This document shows, one piece after another, positions 9,458-17,594 of a stretch of DNA of 64,000 bases (positions are counted from its first letter, which is position 1; every line of letters begins with the position of its first letter). This stretch comes from Geodermatophilus saharensis (lineage in GTDB: Bacteria > Actinomycetota > Actinomycetes > Mycobacteriales > Geodermatophilaceae): positions 530,359 through 594,358 of the forward strand of contig NZ_FZOH01000001.1 of assembly GCF_900188205.1 (NCBI RefSeq). Reading direction: 5' to 3'. Made by a program: the position numbers and the translations under genes. A model generated the notes under the pieces. It made no database searches. It was given only the letters and a program-made list of their open reading frames with translations, and was not told the origin of the DNA.

Positions 9458-10768
9458 GTGACAGCAGTCGGGGCCGATCTGACCTTGCGGCACCCGGTGG
9501 AACGCCTCTCGCTGGACAACGGGCTGCGGGTCGTCCTCGCGCCCGACCGCAGCGTGCCGGTCGTCGCCGTGACCGTCTTCTACGACGTGGGCATGCGCAA
9601 CGAGCCGGAGGGCCGCACCGGGTTCGCCCACCTCTTCGAGCACGTGATGTTCCAGGGCTCGGCGCACGTGCCGAAGATGGAGCACGCCCGCCTGGTGCAG
9701 GCCGCCGGTGGCACGTTCAACGGCTCCACCCACCAGGACTACACGAACTACTACGAGGCGCTGCCGGCCGAGGCGCTCGAGCGCGCGCTGTTCCTCGAGG
9801 CCGACCGCATGGCGGCGCCGGCCATCACCGAGGAGAACCTCCGCAACCAGATCGACGTGGTGAAGGAGGAGATCCGGGTCAACGTGCTCAACCGCCCCTA
9901 CGGCGCCTTCCCCTGGCTGCAGCTGCCGCAGATCGCGTTCGAGAGCTTCGCCAACACCCACGACGGCTACGGGTCCTTCGTCGACCTGGAGAGCTCCACG
10001 GTGGCCGACGCCACCGACTTCTTCTCCCGCTACTACGCACCCGGCAACGCGGTGCTGTGCATCGGCGGCGACCTCGACGTCGCGCAGACCGAGCGGCTGG
10101 TCCGCCGCTGGTTCGGCCCGGTCGAGGCCCGCGACGTGCCGCCCACGCCGCACACCGGCGAGCCCTCGCCGACGACGGTGCGCCGCGACGTCGTCGAGGA
10201 CCGGCTGGCGCCGGCGCCCGCCGTGGCGCTCGGCTGGCGGGTGCCCGACCCGGTCGGAGACCTCGACACCTACCTCGGCACCGTGCTGCTCGCCGAGCTG
10301 CTCAGCGAGGGCGACGCCTCCCGCCTCGAGCGCCGGCTGGTGCACGACGACCGGCTGGCGGTGGCGCAGAGCAGCTACGTGGGCCTGTTCGGCGACCCGT
10401 TCGACGTCCGCGACGCCACGCTGCTCACCACCCAGGTGCACCACCCGGCGGCGGTCCCGGTCGACGACGTGCTCGCCGCCGTCCACGACGAGATCGGCCG
10501 GGTGGCCGGCGAGGGCGTGACGGCCGAGGAGCTGGCCCGGGTGCAGGCCCGCGCCGGCGCCCAGCTGCTGCGCCAGGCCGACTCCGTCCTCGGCCGCACG
10601 CTGGCGTTCGGCGCCGCCGAGCTCGTCCACGGCCGCGCCGAGCTCGCCGGGGAGCTGGCCGCCCGGCTCGCCGCGGTCACCCCCGACCAGGTGCAGGCCG
10701 CGGCGCGCGGACTCGATCCCGGCACCGCCGCCGTGCTGGAGCTGCGGGCCACCGGAGGTGCCCGGTGA
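9458..10768 (+). CDS. M16 zinc peptidase, catalytic subunit
   Basis: 436-residue member of the M16 (pitrilysin/processing-peptidase) family. HLFEH (residues 58-62) is the inverted zinc motif HxxEH, and the distal Glu is supplied by NQIDVVKEEIR about 75 residues later. It overlaps the next gene by GTGA. The family commonly acts as a pair of homologous subunits of which one is catalytic, and that arrangement is seen here. TAGGGT (9446-9451) is placed 6 nt before the GTG. Confidence 0.93.
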   Translation: MTAVGADLTLRHPVERLSLDNGLRVVLAPDRSVPVVAVTVFYDVGMRNEPEGRTGFAHLFEHVMFQGSAHVPKMEHARLVQAAGGTFNGSTHQDYTNYYEALPAEALERALFLEADRMAAPAITEENLRNQIDVVKEEIRVNVLNRPYGAFPWLQLPQIAFESFANTHDGYGSFVDLESSTVADATDFFSRYYAPGNAVLCIGGDLDVAQTERLVRRWFGPVEARDVPPTPHTGEPSPTTVRRDVVEDRLAPAPAVALGWRVPDPVGDLDTYLGTVLLAELLSEGDASRLERRLVHDDRLAVAQSSYVGLFGDPFDVRDATLLTTQVHHPAAVPVDDVLAAVHDEIGRVAGEGVTAEELARVQARAGAQLLRQADSVLGRTLAFGAAELVHGRAELAGELAARLAAVTPDQVQAAARGLDPGTAAVLELRATGGAR

Positions 10769-12138
10769 GCGCGCCGGTCCTCGACCTGGACCTGATCCCC
10801 CCGCTGGGCGAGCCGCGTCCGCAGCCGGTCCCCGAGGTGGCGACGACGACGCTGCCGAGCGGGCTGGACGTCGTCGTCGTGCCGCGGCCCGGCGTCCCGC
10901 TGGTGGAGCTGCGGCTGCGGGTGCCCTTCGCCGCGGGCACCCCCCGCGGCGCCGCGCAGCACACCGCCCGCGCGTCGGTGCTCTCCGGCGCGGTCCTGCT
11001 CGGCACCGCCCAGCACGACGCCACCGGCATCGCCCAGGCACTGCAGGGCCACGGCGCCGAGCTGACCGTGGCCGCCGACCCCGACCGGCTGCTGTTCTCC
11101 ACCACCCTGCTGGCCGAGGGCCTGGCCCCCGTGCTCGGTGTCCTGGCCGAGGTGCTCACCGCCGCCGCCTACCCGGCCGACCGGGTGGAGGCCGAGCGCG
11201 ACCGGGTGGCCGAGCGCATCGCCATCGCCCGCTCCCAGCCCGGGGTCATCGCCCGGTCGGCGCTGGCCGCCCGCCGCTACGGCGCCCACCCCTACGCCGC
11301 CCAGCTGCCGGCACCGGAGCTGGTCGGCAAGGTCGGCGCCGCCGCGCTGCGCCGGCTGCACCGCGAGCGGGTGCTGCCGGCCGGCAGCACCCTGGTGCTC
11401 GTCGGCGACCTCGACGCCGCCGCGGCCACCGACGCCGTCGCCGCGGCGCTGGGGGAGTGGACCGGCGAGGGCACCGCCGTCGGTGCGCCACCGGCGCCCA
11501 CGCTCGCGCCCGGGCACCTGGAGGTCGTCGACCGGCCGGGCGCGGTCCAGTCCAACATCCGCCTCGGCGGGCCGGCGCCGGGGCGCACCGACCCCGACCT
11601 GCCCGCCGTCCGGCTGGCCGGCATGGTCTTCGGCGGCTACTTCTCCTCACGGCTGGTGGAGAACATCCGGGAGCGGCGCGGCTACTCCTACAGCCCGCGC
11701 AGCGCCGTCGACCACCTGGCCGCGGCGTCGTCGTTCCTCGTCGAGGCCGACGTCGCCACCGAGGTGACCGGCCCGGCCTTCCTGGAGACCTGGGCCGAGC
11801 TGGGCCGCATGGCCCTCGCCCCGGTCACCGAGGCCGAGCTCGACGCCGCGCGCCGCTACGTCCTGGGCTCCATGGCGCTGTCCACGGCCACGCACGCCGG
11901 GCTGGCCAGCACGCTCTCGGCGCTGGCGGGGTCGGGGCTGTCGGCGGAGTGGCTGGCCGAGCACCAGCGCGCGCTCGCCGAGGTCACCGTGGACCAGGTG
12001 CAGGAGGCCGCCCGCCGGTACCTGGCGCCGGCCGCGCTGACCGGCGTCGTGGTCGGGGACGCCGAGCGGGTCACCGACGCGCTGCGCGCCCTCGGCCCGG
12101 TCGACGTCACCGCGAGCGCGGCGGCGGACCCGGCGTGA
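10765..12138 (+). CDS. M16 peptidase-like, non-catalytic partner subunit
   Basis: 457 residues with M16 fold features: LPSGLDVVVVPRPGVPLVELRLRV at the N-terminus and ENIRERRGYSYSPRS (the substrate-contact R/Y element) in the C-terminal half. The region where HxxEH should stand reads RASVLSGAVLLG and has no zinc ligands, so it is the inactive partner of the preceding gene. GTG 10765 overlaps the previous stop (GTGA) and has GGAGG at 10753-10757. Confidence 0.9.
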   Translation: MSAPVLDLDLIPPLGEPRPQPVPEVATTTLPSGLDVVVVPRPGVPLVELRLRVPFAAGTPRGAAQHTARASVLSGAVLLGTAQHDATGIAQALQGHGAELTVAADPDRLLFSTTLLAEGLAPVLGVLAEVLTAAAYPADRVEAERDRVAERIAIARSQPGVIARSALAARRYGAHPYAAQLPAPELVGKVGAAALRRLHRERVLPAGSTLVLVGDLDAAAATDAVAAALGEWTGEGTAVGAPPAPTLAPGHLEVVDRPGAVQSNIRLGGPAPGRTDPDLPAVRLAGMVFGGYFSSRLVENIRERRGYSYSPRSAVDHLAAASSFLVEADVATEVTGPAFLETWAELGRMALAPVTEAELDAARRYVLGSMALSTATHAGLASTLSALAGSGLSAEWLAEHQRALAEVTVDQVQEAARRYLAPAALTGVVVGDAERVTDALRALGPVDVTASAAADPA

Positions 12139-13103
12139 GCGTCCCGCCGGGCGGGAGCACGCCGGCCGACAACCCGCCGCCCGACGTCGTCCCGCGGGGG
12201 TCCTGGCCGGCCGGCACCCCGCGGACGACGGGCACCGTGCCGGTGCTGTCCCGTTCGGCGCACGACCGCGACCACCTCGGCCGCTCGCTGCCCGACCCCA
12301 CCCGCGGCCGGCCGGTGCGGGTGCTCACCGTCGACGAGCGGCGCACCGTGCCGGTGGCCGAGGGTGCCGGCGGCCCGGCCCTGGTGTGGGACGAGCAGCC
12401 GGAGCTGCCGGTGGGCGCCGTCTACCTGGGCGAGGCCGACGGCACGCCGTACGCCGCGGTCCGCGGCGAGCGCGCGCTGACGGTCAACGGCCGCCCGGTC
12501 GACGTCTGGACCGGGCTGCGTGAGCTCGGCGCCGTCCTGGGCGACCTCGACGCCGGGCTGCTCGCCGAGGCCATCGGCATCCTCGAGTGGCACGAGCGGG
12601 CGCGGTTCAGCCCGCTGTCGGGGGCGCCGACGACCATCGAGCGGGCCGGCTGGGTGCAGCGCGACCCGGTCACCGGCACCGAGCTGTTCCCGCGCACCGA
12701 CCCGGCGGTGATCATGCTGGTGCACGACGGCGGGGACCGCTGCGTGCTCGGCCGGCAGGCGGTCTGGCCGCCCGGGCGGTACTCGGTCCTCGCCGGGTTC
12801 GTCGAGCCGGGGGAGTCCGCCGAGGGCGCGGTGGCCCGCGAGGTGGCCGAGGAGGTCGGCCTCGCCGTCACCGACGTCCGCTACGTGAGCAGCCAGCCCT
12901 GGCCGTTCCCGCAGTCGCTGATGCTCGGGTTCGTCGCCCGCGCCGTGGGCGACGACACGCTGCGGCTGGACCCCACCGAGATCGAGGAGGCCCGCTGGTT
13001 CACCCGCGACGAGCTGCGCGCGGGCCGCGGTCCCGAGGCGCTGCCGCCGCCGGTCTCCATCGCCCGCCACCTCATCGACCGCTGGGTCGACGGGGAGCTC
13101 TGA
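12135..13103 (+). CDS. nudC: NudC-type NAD(+)/NADH pyrophosphatase (Nudix)
   Basis: 322 residues. The Nudix box has G-x5-E-x7-REVAEEVGL (GFVEPGE ... REVAEEVGL). SQPWPFPQS directly after is the NudC signature that reads the NAD adenine/nicotinamide part; this family also removes NAD caps from RNA. The zinc-ribbon position before the Nudix fold reads FSPLSGAPT, where the usual form is FCxxCGxPT. No paired cysteines follow, so the zinc site is lost. GTG 12135 overlaps the previous stop. Mycobacterial nudC is likewise near uvrD2. Confidence 0.9.
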   Translation: MSVPPGGSTPADNPPPDVVPRGSWPAGTPRTTGTVPVLSRSAHDRDHLGRSLPDPTRGRPVRVLTVDERRTVPVAEGAGGPALVWDEQPELPVGAVYLGEADGTPYAAVRGERALTVNGRPVDVWTGLRELGAVLGDLDAGLLAEAIGILEWHERARFSPLSGAPTTIERAGWVQRDPVTGTELFPRTDPAVIMLVHDGGDRCVLGRQAVWPPGRYSVLAGFVEPGESAEGAVAREVAEEVGLAVTDVRYVSSQPWPFPQSLMLGFVARAVGDDTLRLDPTEIEEARWFTRDELRAGRGPEALPPPVSIARHLIDRWVDGEL

Positions 13104-13110
13104 GACGACG

Positions 13111-13761
13111 TCAGGCCCAGCGGCCCTGCAGCACGAGGGCGGGGTGCTCCGGCCGGTCGGCGAGCACGACGGCGTCGGCCAGCGCGGCCGGGTCGACCTC
13201 GTCGTCGTAGCGGTCGAACGCCGGCAGCTCCCAGGCCCGGTCCTCCGGCCAGCGCCGGCGCCGGGCGGCCGGGGCCACCCGCAGGTGGACGACGACGTCG
13301 AGGGCGAGCCCGGCGCCCTGCAGCAGCGCACCGGGCACCAGCAGCACCCCGCGCGGCGGCATCGCCTCGTAGCCGGCCCGGGCGGCGCGGTCGCGTGCGA
13401 CGTCCCACAGTACCGGCAGGTACTCACCCGGACCGCCGGGACCGACCCGGTCGAGGACCTCGCGGGCGAGCGCGCCGGTGTCCACCCAGTCGGTGTAGCG
13501 CGCGTCGGGGTCGGTGCGGCCGTGCTCGAAGCGCAGCGACGCCGGCCGCAGGAACCCGGCGGCGGGGACGACGACCGCCGGGCGGCCCAGCGCCGGCAGC
13601 CGCGCGGCGACGTCACGCGCCAGCGTCTCCGGGTCGGCGACGTCGGGACCGTCGACGCCGACCCGCAGCGCGGACGCACCGGGGAGGGGCTCGGCGTCGG
13701 CGAGGAGGGCGGCCAGCCGGTCGGCCAGCGCGCGCGGGGTCAGTGGTTCCGGCGACCTCAG
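13111..13761 (-). CDS. Uridine-kinase-like protein with degenerate P-loop
   Basis: About 216 residues. The opening LRVGVDGPDVADPETLA aligns with the uridine kinase/P-loop start (GVDGPxGAGKTTLA), but the GxxxxGK[ST] lysine and Ser/Thr are missing, so it may not bind ATP normally. Downstream DGFLRP-like FLRPASLRFEHGRTDPD, DWVDTGALAREVL and GVLLVPGALLQ fit the family. No ATG, GTG or TTG lies near the expected N-terminus. The best candidate is CTG at 13761, which overlaps the stop of the upstream ANTAR gene as CTGA. Start is uncertain. Confidence 0.62.
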   Translation of the reverse strand: MRSPEPLTPRALADRLAALLADAEPLPGASALRVGVDGPDVADPETLARDVAARLPALGRPAVVVPAAGFLRPASLRFEHGRTDPDARYTDWVDTGALAREVLDRVGPGGPGEYLPVLWDVARDRAARAGYEAMPPRGVLLVPGALLQGAGLALDVVVHLRVAPAARRRRWPEDRAWELPAFDRYDDEVDPAALADAVVLADRPEHPALVLQGRWA

Positions 13762-14357
13762 GGGCGGCCGTCCGCCGGGACCGAGGCGCCGGGGCGCACC
13801 GAGCCGCGCTCGACCCGCCGGGGCCCGGTCCGGCGGGGGACCGCGGCCAGCGCCGGGACGGCGTCGGCCGCCGGCTGCGGGGTGGGCTCGGTGAGCCGGT
13901 CGAGGGTGGCCATGACCTCGCGGGCGAGCTCGTGCACCGGCCGCCCGAGGGAGCGGGCCTGACCGCGCAGCACCTCGAAGGCCGACCGCGGCGCGGTGGC
14001 GTGCCGCTCGGCGAGCACGCCGATCGCCCGCTCGGTGACGACGCGGGCGGCAAGGGCGTGCTCGAGCTGGGCCACCGTCCGCTCCAGCGCGGCGATCCGG
14101 GCGTCGCGCGGGTCCTCGGCGTCGCCGTCGGCGGTCGTGCCGCGGGCGGCGCGGCGGGCGGCGCGGTCGGGCTCGGCCGGGCAGCCGAGCTCCTCGGCCA
14201 CCAGGTCGGCCAGCGACAGGCCCTCGAGCAGGTCGTCGACGTCCTGGGCGCACCCGGGTGCGAACACCCGCCAGCCGCGTCCGGTGCGGGCCACGACCAC
14301 CGACGGCGAGTCGGCCGCCTGGCCGGGTGCGGGGGAGGGCACGGAGTCCGAGGTCAC
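13758..14357 (-). CDS. ANTAR domain protein (putative RNA-binding antiterminator)
   Basis: 199 residues. The C-terminal half (LEHALAARVVTERAIGVLAERH ... HELAREVM) is an ANTAR three-helix domain, which binds paired RNA stem-loops to prevent transcription termination. The coiled stretch DARIAALERTVAQLEHAL precedes it, as in other ANTAR regulators. The N-terminal ~90 residues are not a recognised sensor. GTG at 14357 has GGGAG 8 nt upstream. It ends in a 4-nt overlap with the kinase-like gene, so the two are translated together. Confidence 0.75.
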   Translation of the reverse strand: MTSDSVPSPAPGQAADSPSVVVARTGRGWRVFAPGCAQDVDDLLEGLSLADLVAEELGCPAEPDRAARRAARGTTADGDAEDPRDARIAALERTVAQLEHALAARVVTERAIGVLAERHATAPRSAFEVLRGQARSLGRPVHELAREVMATLDRLTEPTPQPAADAVPALAAVPRRTGPRRVERGSVRPGASVPADGRP

Positions 14358-14478
14358 GACAGCGGCTCCCGCGAGGTGTGCGGCCCGGTGGCCGGTGGTC
14401 GGGTGGGGGTCACGGTCGTGACCCGCGCGGCCACGATGATGCACCGCCACCGGCCGCGTCCTCGGCAGCACCCGCCGG

Positions 14479-14742
14479 TCAGGCCTCCGGCGACCGGTCC
14501 AGCTGCGACCTGACCTGGTCGATGCTGGGGTTGGTCAGCGCGGTGCCGTCGGCGAAGACCAGCGTGGGCACGGTGCGGTTGCCGCCGTTGGCCTGCATGA
14601 CCAGGTCGGCCGCGGCGGCGTCGCGCTCGATGTCGACCTCGGCGAACGGGATGCCCTCGCGCTGCATCAGCTTCTTGAGCCGCACGCAGTACCCGCACCA
14701 GGTGGTGGTGTACATCGTCACGGCGGCGGGTGAGGCAGTCAC
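14479..14742 (-). CDS. mrx1: Mycoredoxin / glutaredoxin-like protein
   Basis: 87-residue glutaredoxin-fold protein with the active site WCGYC (Cys16 and Cys19) and the cis-Pro segment TVPTLVF. Mycoredoxin reduces mixed disulfides with mycothiol using electrons from mycothiol reductase. The gene sits beside uvrD2, as Rv3198A does in M. tuberculosis, but on the opposite strand here. GTG start with GGAGG upstream. Confidence 0.88.
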   Translation of the reverse strand: MTASPAAVTMYTTTWCGYCVRLKKLMQREGIPFAEVDIERDAAAADLVMQANGGNRTVPTLVFADGTALTNPSIDQVRSQLDRSPEA

Positions 14743-14835
14743 TCGGGGTCCTCCAGGGGGTCGTCGGCTCGGGGAGCAGCGCTCCCCCGGTCAGGAACGC
14801 GTGCCGGCGGGCGGACCTTCCCGCGCGCGCCGGGG

Positions 14836-14870
14836 GTGTCCCGGCCCGGTGTCGGTACCGGCTGGGACAC
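14836..14870. promoter_or_regulatory. Inverted repeat in the mrx1/uvrD2 divergent promoter
   Basis: GTGTCCC (14836-14842) and GGGACAC (14864-14870) form 7-bp arms 21 nt apart around a GGTACC palindrome. It lies between the divergent mrx1 and uvrD2 starts and could be a regulator site. No known operator is recognised. Confidence 0.3.
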
Positions 14871-14913
14871 TCGGTGCTGCCCGCCCGCCCCGTTCCCCGA
14901 GGAGACCCCCCAC

Positions 14914-16941
14914 ATGCCGCGGACCGCCGACCTGCCCGGGTCCCCGGCCACCTCCGCCGGCGCCGAGGCGGTGCTGGCCGGCCTCGACGACGAGCAGCGC
15001 GAGGCGGCCTCGGCCGTCAGCGGCCCGGTCTGCATCCTCGCCGGTGCCGGCACGGGCAAGACCCGCACGATCACCCACCGCATCGCCTACGGCGTGCACG
15101 CCGGCGCGTTCGTGCCCGAGCAGGTGCTGGCGGTGACCTTCACCGCCCGCGCGGCGGGGGAGCTGCGGTCCCGGCTGGCCGGCCTCGGCGTCGGCGGGGT
15201 GCAGGCCCGCACCTTCCACGCCGCCGCCATGCGCCAGCTGCGCTACTTCGCCCCGCGCGTGCTCGGCGGTCCCATGCCGCCGCTGGTGGAGAACAAGCTG
15301 CGCCTGGTCGCCTCGGCGGCCACCCGCGCCCGGCTGAGCACCGACCGCACCAGCCTGCGCGACCTCGCCAGCGAGATCGAGTGGGCCAAGACCACCCTGG
15401 CCACCCCCGAGGACTACGCCAAGCGCGCGCAGGCCGCCGGCCGCGAGCCGCCGTTCGACGCCGCGACCGTCGCCCGGGTCTACGCCTCCTACGAGTCGGC
15501 CAAGCAGCGCGACGGCGTGCTCGACTTCGAGGACCTGCTGCTCGTCACCGCCTACGCCCTCGAGGAGCACCCCGAGGTCGCCCGGCAGGTGCGCGGCCAG
15601 TACCGGCACTTCGTCGTCGACGAGTACCAGGACGTCAACCCGCTGCAGCAGCGGCTGCTCGACGCGTGGCTGGGCGGCCGGGCCGACGTGTGCGTCGTCG
15701 GCGACCCCAACCAGACGATCTACTCCTTCACCGGCGCCGACCCCGACTACCTCCTGGGCTTCGCCGACCGCTTCCCCGACGCCGCGGTGGTCAAGCTCGA
15801 GCGCGACTACCGCTCGACGCCGCAGGTGGTGGGGCTGGCGAACAAGCTGATCGGGCAGGCGCCGGAGCGCAAGAGCGTCTTCCGGCTCAAGCTCCTCGGC
15901 CAGCGGGCCGAGGGCCCCGAGCCGCGCTTCCTGGAGCACCCCGACGAGCCCACCGAGGCCGCCGCCGTCGCCCGGGCCTGCCGGGCGATGATCGAGGCCG
16001 GGACGCCGGCGTCGGAGATCGCCGTGCTGTTCCGCATCAACGCGCAGTCGCAGGTCTACGAGTCCGCGCTGGCCGACGCCGGGGTGCCCTACGTGCTCAA
16101 GGGCGGGGAGCGGTTCTTCGAGCGGCCCGAGGTGCGCGAGGCCGTCGTCCTGCTGCGCGGCGCCGCGGCGGGCGGCAGTGAGCCGGGCGCCCTGGTGACC
16201 ACCGTCCGCGACGTGCTGGCCTCCACCGGCTGGGTCGAGCACCGCCCGCCGCCGGGGGGAGCCGCGCGCGACCGCTGGCAGTCGCTGGCCGCCCTGGTCG
16301 ACCTCGCCGTCGACCTCGTGGCCGAGGACCCGACCACCGACCTGCCGCGCTTCGTCGCCCACCTCGCCGAGCGGGCCGACGCCCAGCACGCGCCGACCGT
16401 CCAGGGCGTCACCCTGGCCTCGATGCACGCGGCGAAGGGCCTGGAGTGGGACGCGGTGTTCGTCGTCGGCCTGGTCGACGGCGTGCTGCCGATCGCGCAG
16501 TCGCTGTCGCGGCCCGACGCCGTCGAGGAGGAGCGGCGGCTGCTCTACGTCGCCGTCACCCGTGCCCGGGAGCAGCTGACGCTGTCGTGGTCGCTGGTCC
16601 GCAACCCCGGCGCCAAGCGGCCCCGCCCGCGCAGCCGCTTCCTCGACGGACTCGTCCCGGGGTCCACGCCCACCGCCCCGGCGCCGCCGCGGAAGGCGAA
16701 GAGGGCGAAGGTCGTCCTCGACGGCGAGGCCGGCGAGCTCTTCGAGCGGCTGCGCGCCTGGCGCAGCACCACCGCCCAGGCCGCCTCGGTGCCCGCCTAC
16801 GTCGTCTTCACCGACGCCACGCTGCAGGCCATCGCGGAGGCCCGGCCGTCGAGCCTGCGCGAGCTCTCCGGGCTGCCCGGCGTCGGCGCCCGCAAGCTCG
16901 ACCTCTACGGCGAGGACGTGCTGGCCACCGTCAGCGGCTGA
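14914..16941 (+). CDS. uvrD2: UvrD2, ATP-dependent 3'-5' DNA helicase with HRDC domain
   Basis: 675 residues. Helicase motifs: Walker A GAGTGKTRT (~44-52), VTFTARAAGELRSRL (Ia), DEYQDVN (~236), GDPNQTIYSFTGAD (III), HAAKGLEWDAVFVVGL (V), YVAVTRAR (VI). The C-terminal 50 residues (TLQAIAEARP ... LPGVGARKLDLYG) form an HRDC domain, diagnostic for UvrD2. The linker between helicase and HRDC holds no cysteine, whereas the mycobacterial enzyme has a tetracysteine module there. GAGGAG lies before ATG 14914. In mycobacteria UvrD2 is an essential helicase. Confidence 0.93.
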   Translation: MPRTADLPGSPATSAGAEAVLAGLDDEQREAASAVSGPVCILAGAGTGKTRTITHRIAYGVHAGAFVPEQVLAVTFTARAAGELRSRLAGLGVGGVQARTFHAAAMRQLRYFAPRVLGGPMPPLVENKLRLVASAATRARLSTDRTSLRDLASEIEWAKTTLATPEDYAKRAQAAGREPPFDAATVARVYASYESAKQRDGVLDFEDLLLVTAYALEEHPEVARQVRGQYRHFVVDEYQDVNPLQQRLLDAWLGGRADVCVVGDPNQTIYSFTGADPDYLLGFADRFPDAAVVKLERDYRSTPQVVGLANKLIGQAPERKSVFRLKLLGQRAEGPEPRFLEHPDEPTEAAAVARACRAMIEAGTPASEIAVLFRINAQSQVYESALADAGVPYVLKGGERFFERPEVREAVVLLRGAAAGGSEPGALVTTVRDVLASTGWVEHRPPPGGAARDRWQSLAALVDLAVDLVAEDPTTDLPRFVAHLAERADAQHAPTVQGVTLASMHAAKGLEWDAVFVVGLVDGVLPIAQSLSRPDAVEEERRLLYVAVTRAREQLTLSWSLVRNPGAKRPRPRSRFLDGLVPGSTPTAPAPPRKAKRAKVVLDGEAGELFERLRAWRSTTAQAASVPAYVVFTDATLQAIAEARPSSLRELSGLPGVGARKLDLYGEDVLATVSG

Positions 16942-17008
16942 GCGGTCACGGACCGTCCCGACGGGTCGGCCCGGGGGGAACACGCCCACCCGTCGGGCGA
17001 CCCGCCCG

Positions 17009-17047
17009 TTAAATGCGTTGCGCCGCCCGCGCGACCTTCCCTACTGT
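17009..17047 (+). promoter_or_regulatory. WhiB7-type promoter of the whiB7 leader
   Basis: TTGCGC (17018-17023, -35) and TACTGT (17042-17047, -10) are 18 nt apart. TTAAAT (17009-17014) stands exactly 3 nt before the -35, in a region otherwise almost free of A/T. WhiB7 is known to activate promoters with an AT-rich stretch 3 bp upstream of the -35 through its AT-hook. This therefore looks like an autoregulatory site. Confidence 0.6.
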
Positions 17048-17134
17048 CCTGACTGCGCCCGAGGGACCACCACGGGCGCGCCAGACCGAGCCCGGTGCGA
17101 CAGCCGGGTTCCGACCCCGGGAGGAGAGGTTCCG

Positions 17135-17452
17135 ATGATCGACACGCGCTTCGCTCTCGCCCCCGCCGGGGTCTCCGCCTGGGGCGCCCTCGACGTGCGT
17201 CCGGCCGGTACCGGCGCGGTTCCGACCGCTCGCCACCGGTACGCGGTCGTCCGTGTCCTGAAGCCGTCCGACCTGGCCGGCGGCGTCTGCACGGCGCCCG
17301 GCGCCCCGCTCCAGGGGACCGGTGTGCCCACCGTCGGCGGCACCGCCGCGCCGTTCGGCACCGACGTGATCGGCACCGAGGTCTTCGACACCGACATCTC
17401 CACGCAGCGCACCACCCTCGGGATCCACTCCCCGGGGAGACCGCAGAGCTAG
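17135..17452 (+). CDS. 105-codon leader ORF upstream of whiB7 (possible regulatory uORF)
   Basis: ATG 17135 follows GGAGAGG, a good ribosome site, within the whiB7 leader. The predicted product is rich in Gly, Thr, Pro, Val and Ala (for example VGGTAAPFGTDVIGTEVFD) and matches no family I know. It ends 21 nt before the attenuator-like hairpin at 17474-17507. In mycobacteria and streptomycetes, whiB7/wblC leaders hold a uORF whose stalled translation under ribosome-targeting antibiotics lets RNA polymerase read through. The layout suggests the same role, though this ORF is unusually long and could also make a protein. Confidence 0.6.
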   Translation: MIDTRFALAPAGVSAWGALDVRPAGTGAVPTARHRYAVVRVLKPSDLAGGVCTAPGAPLQGTGVPTVGGTAAPFGTDVIGTEVFDTDISTQRTTLGIHSPGRPQS

Positions 17453-17473
17453 CCGCTCGACCGGTCCTCCTCG

Positions 17474-17507
17474 AGGCCGCGGAACCCGAACCCGGGATCC
17501 GCGGCCT
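17474..17507 (+). terminator. Attenuator-like terminator in the whiB7 leader
   Basis: AGGCCGCGGA (17474-17483) pairs perfectly with TCCGCGGCCT (17498-17507) across a 14-nt loop. The stem is followed by TCGTCTTTCT, the most U-rich run nearby. It lies between the leader ORF and whiB7, where a transcription attenuator would be expected. Confidence 0.65.
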
Positions 17508-17594
17508 TCGTCTTTCTCCGCGGCACCCGGCCCCGACCACCCGGTCGGCGGGCCCCGCCGGCCGCGCAGACGACGAGTACGAGGAGGAGCGGCA

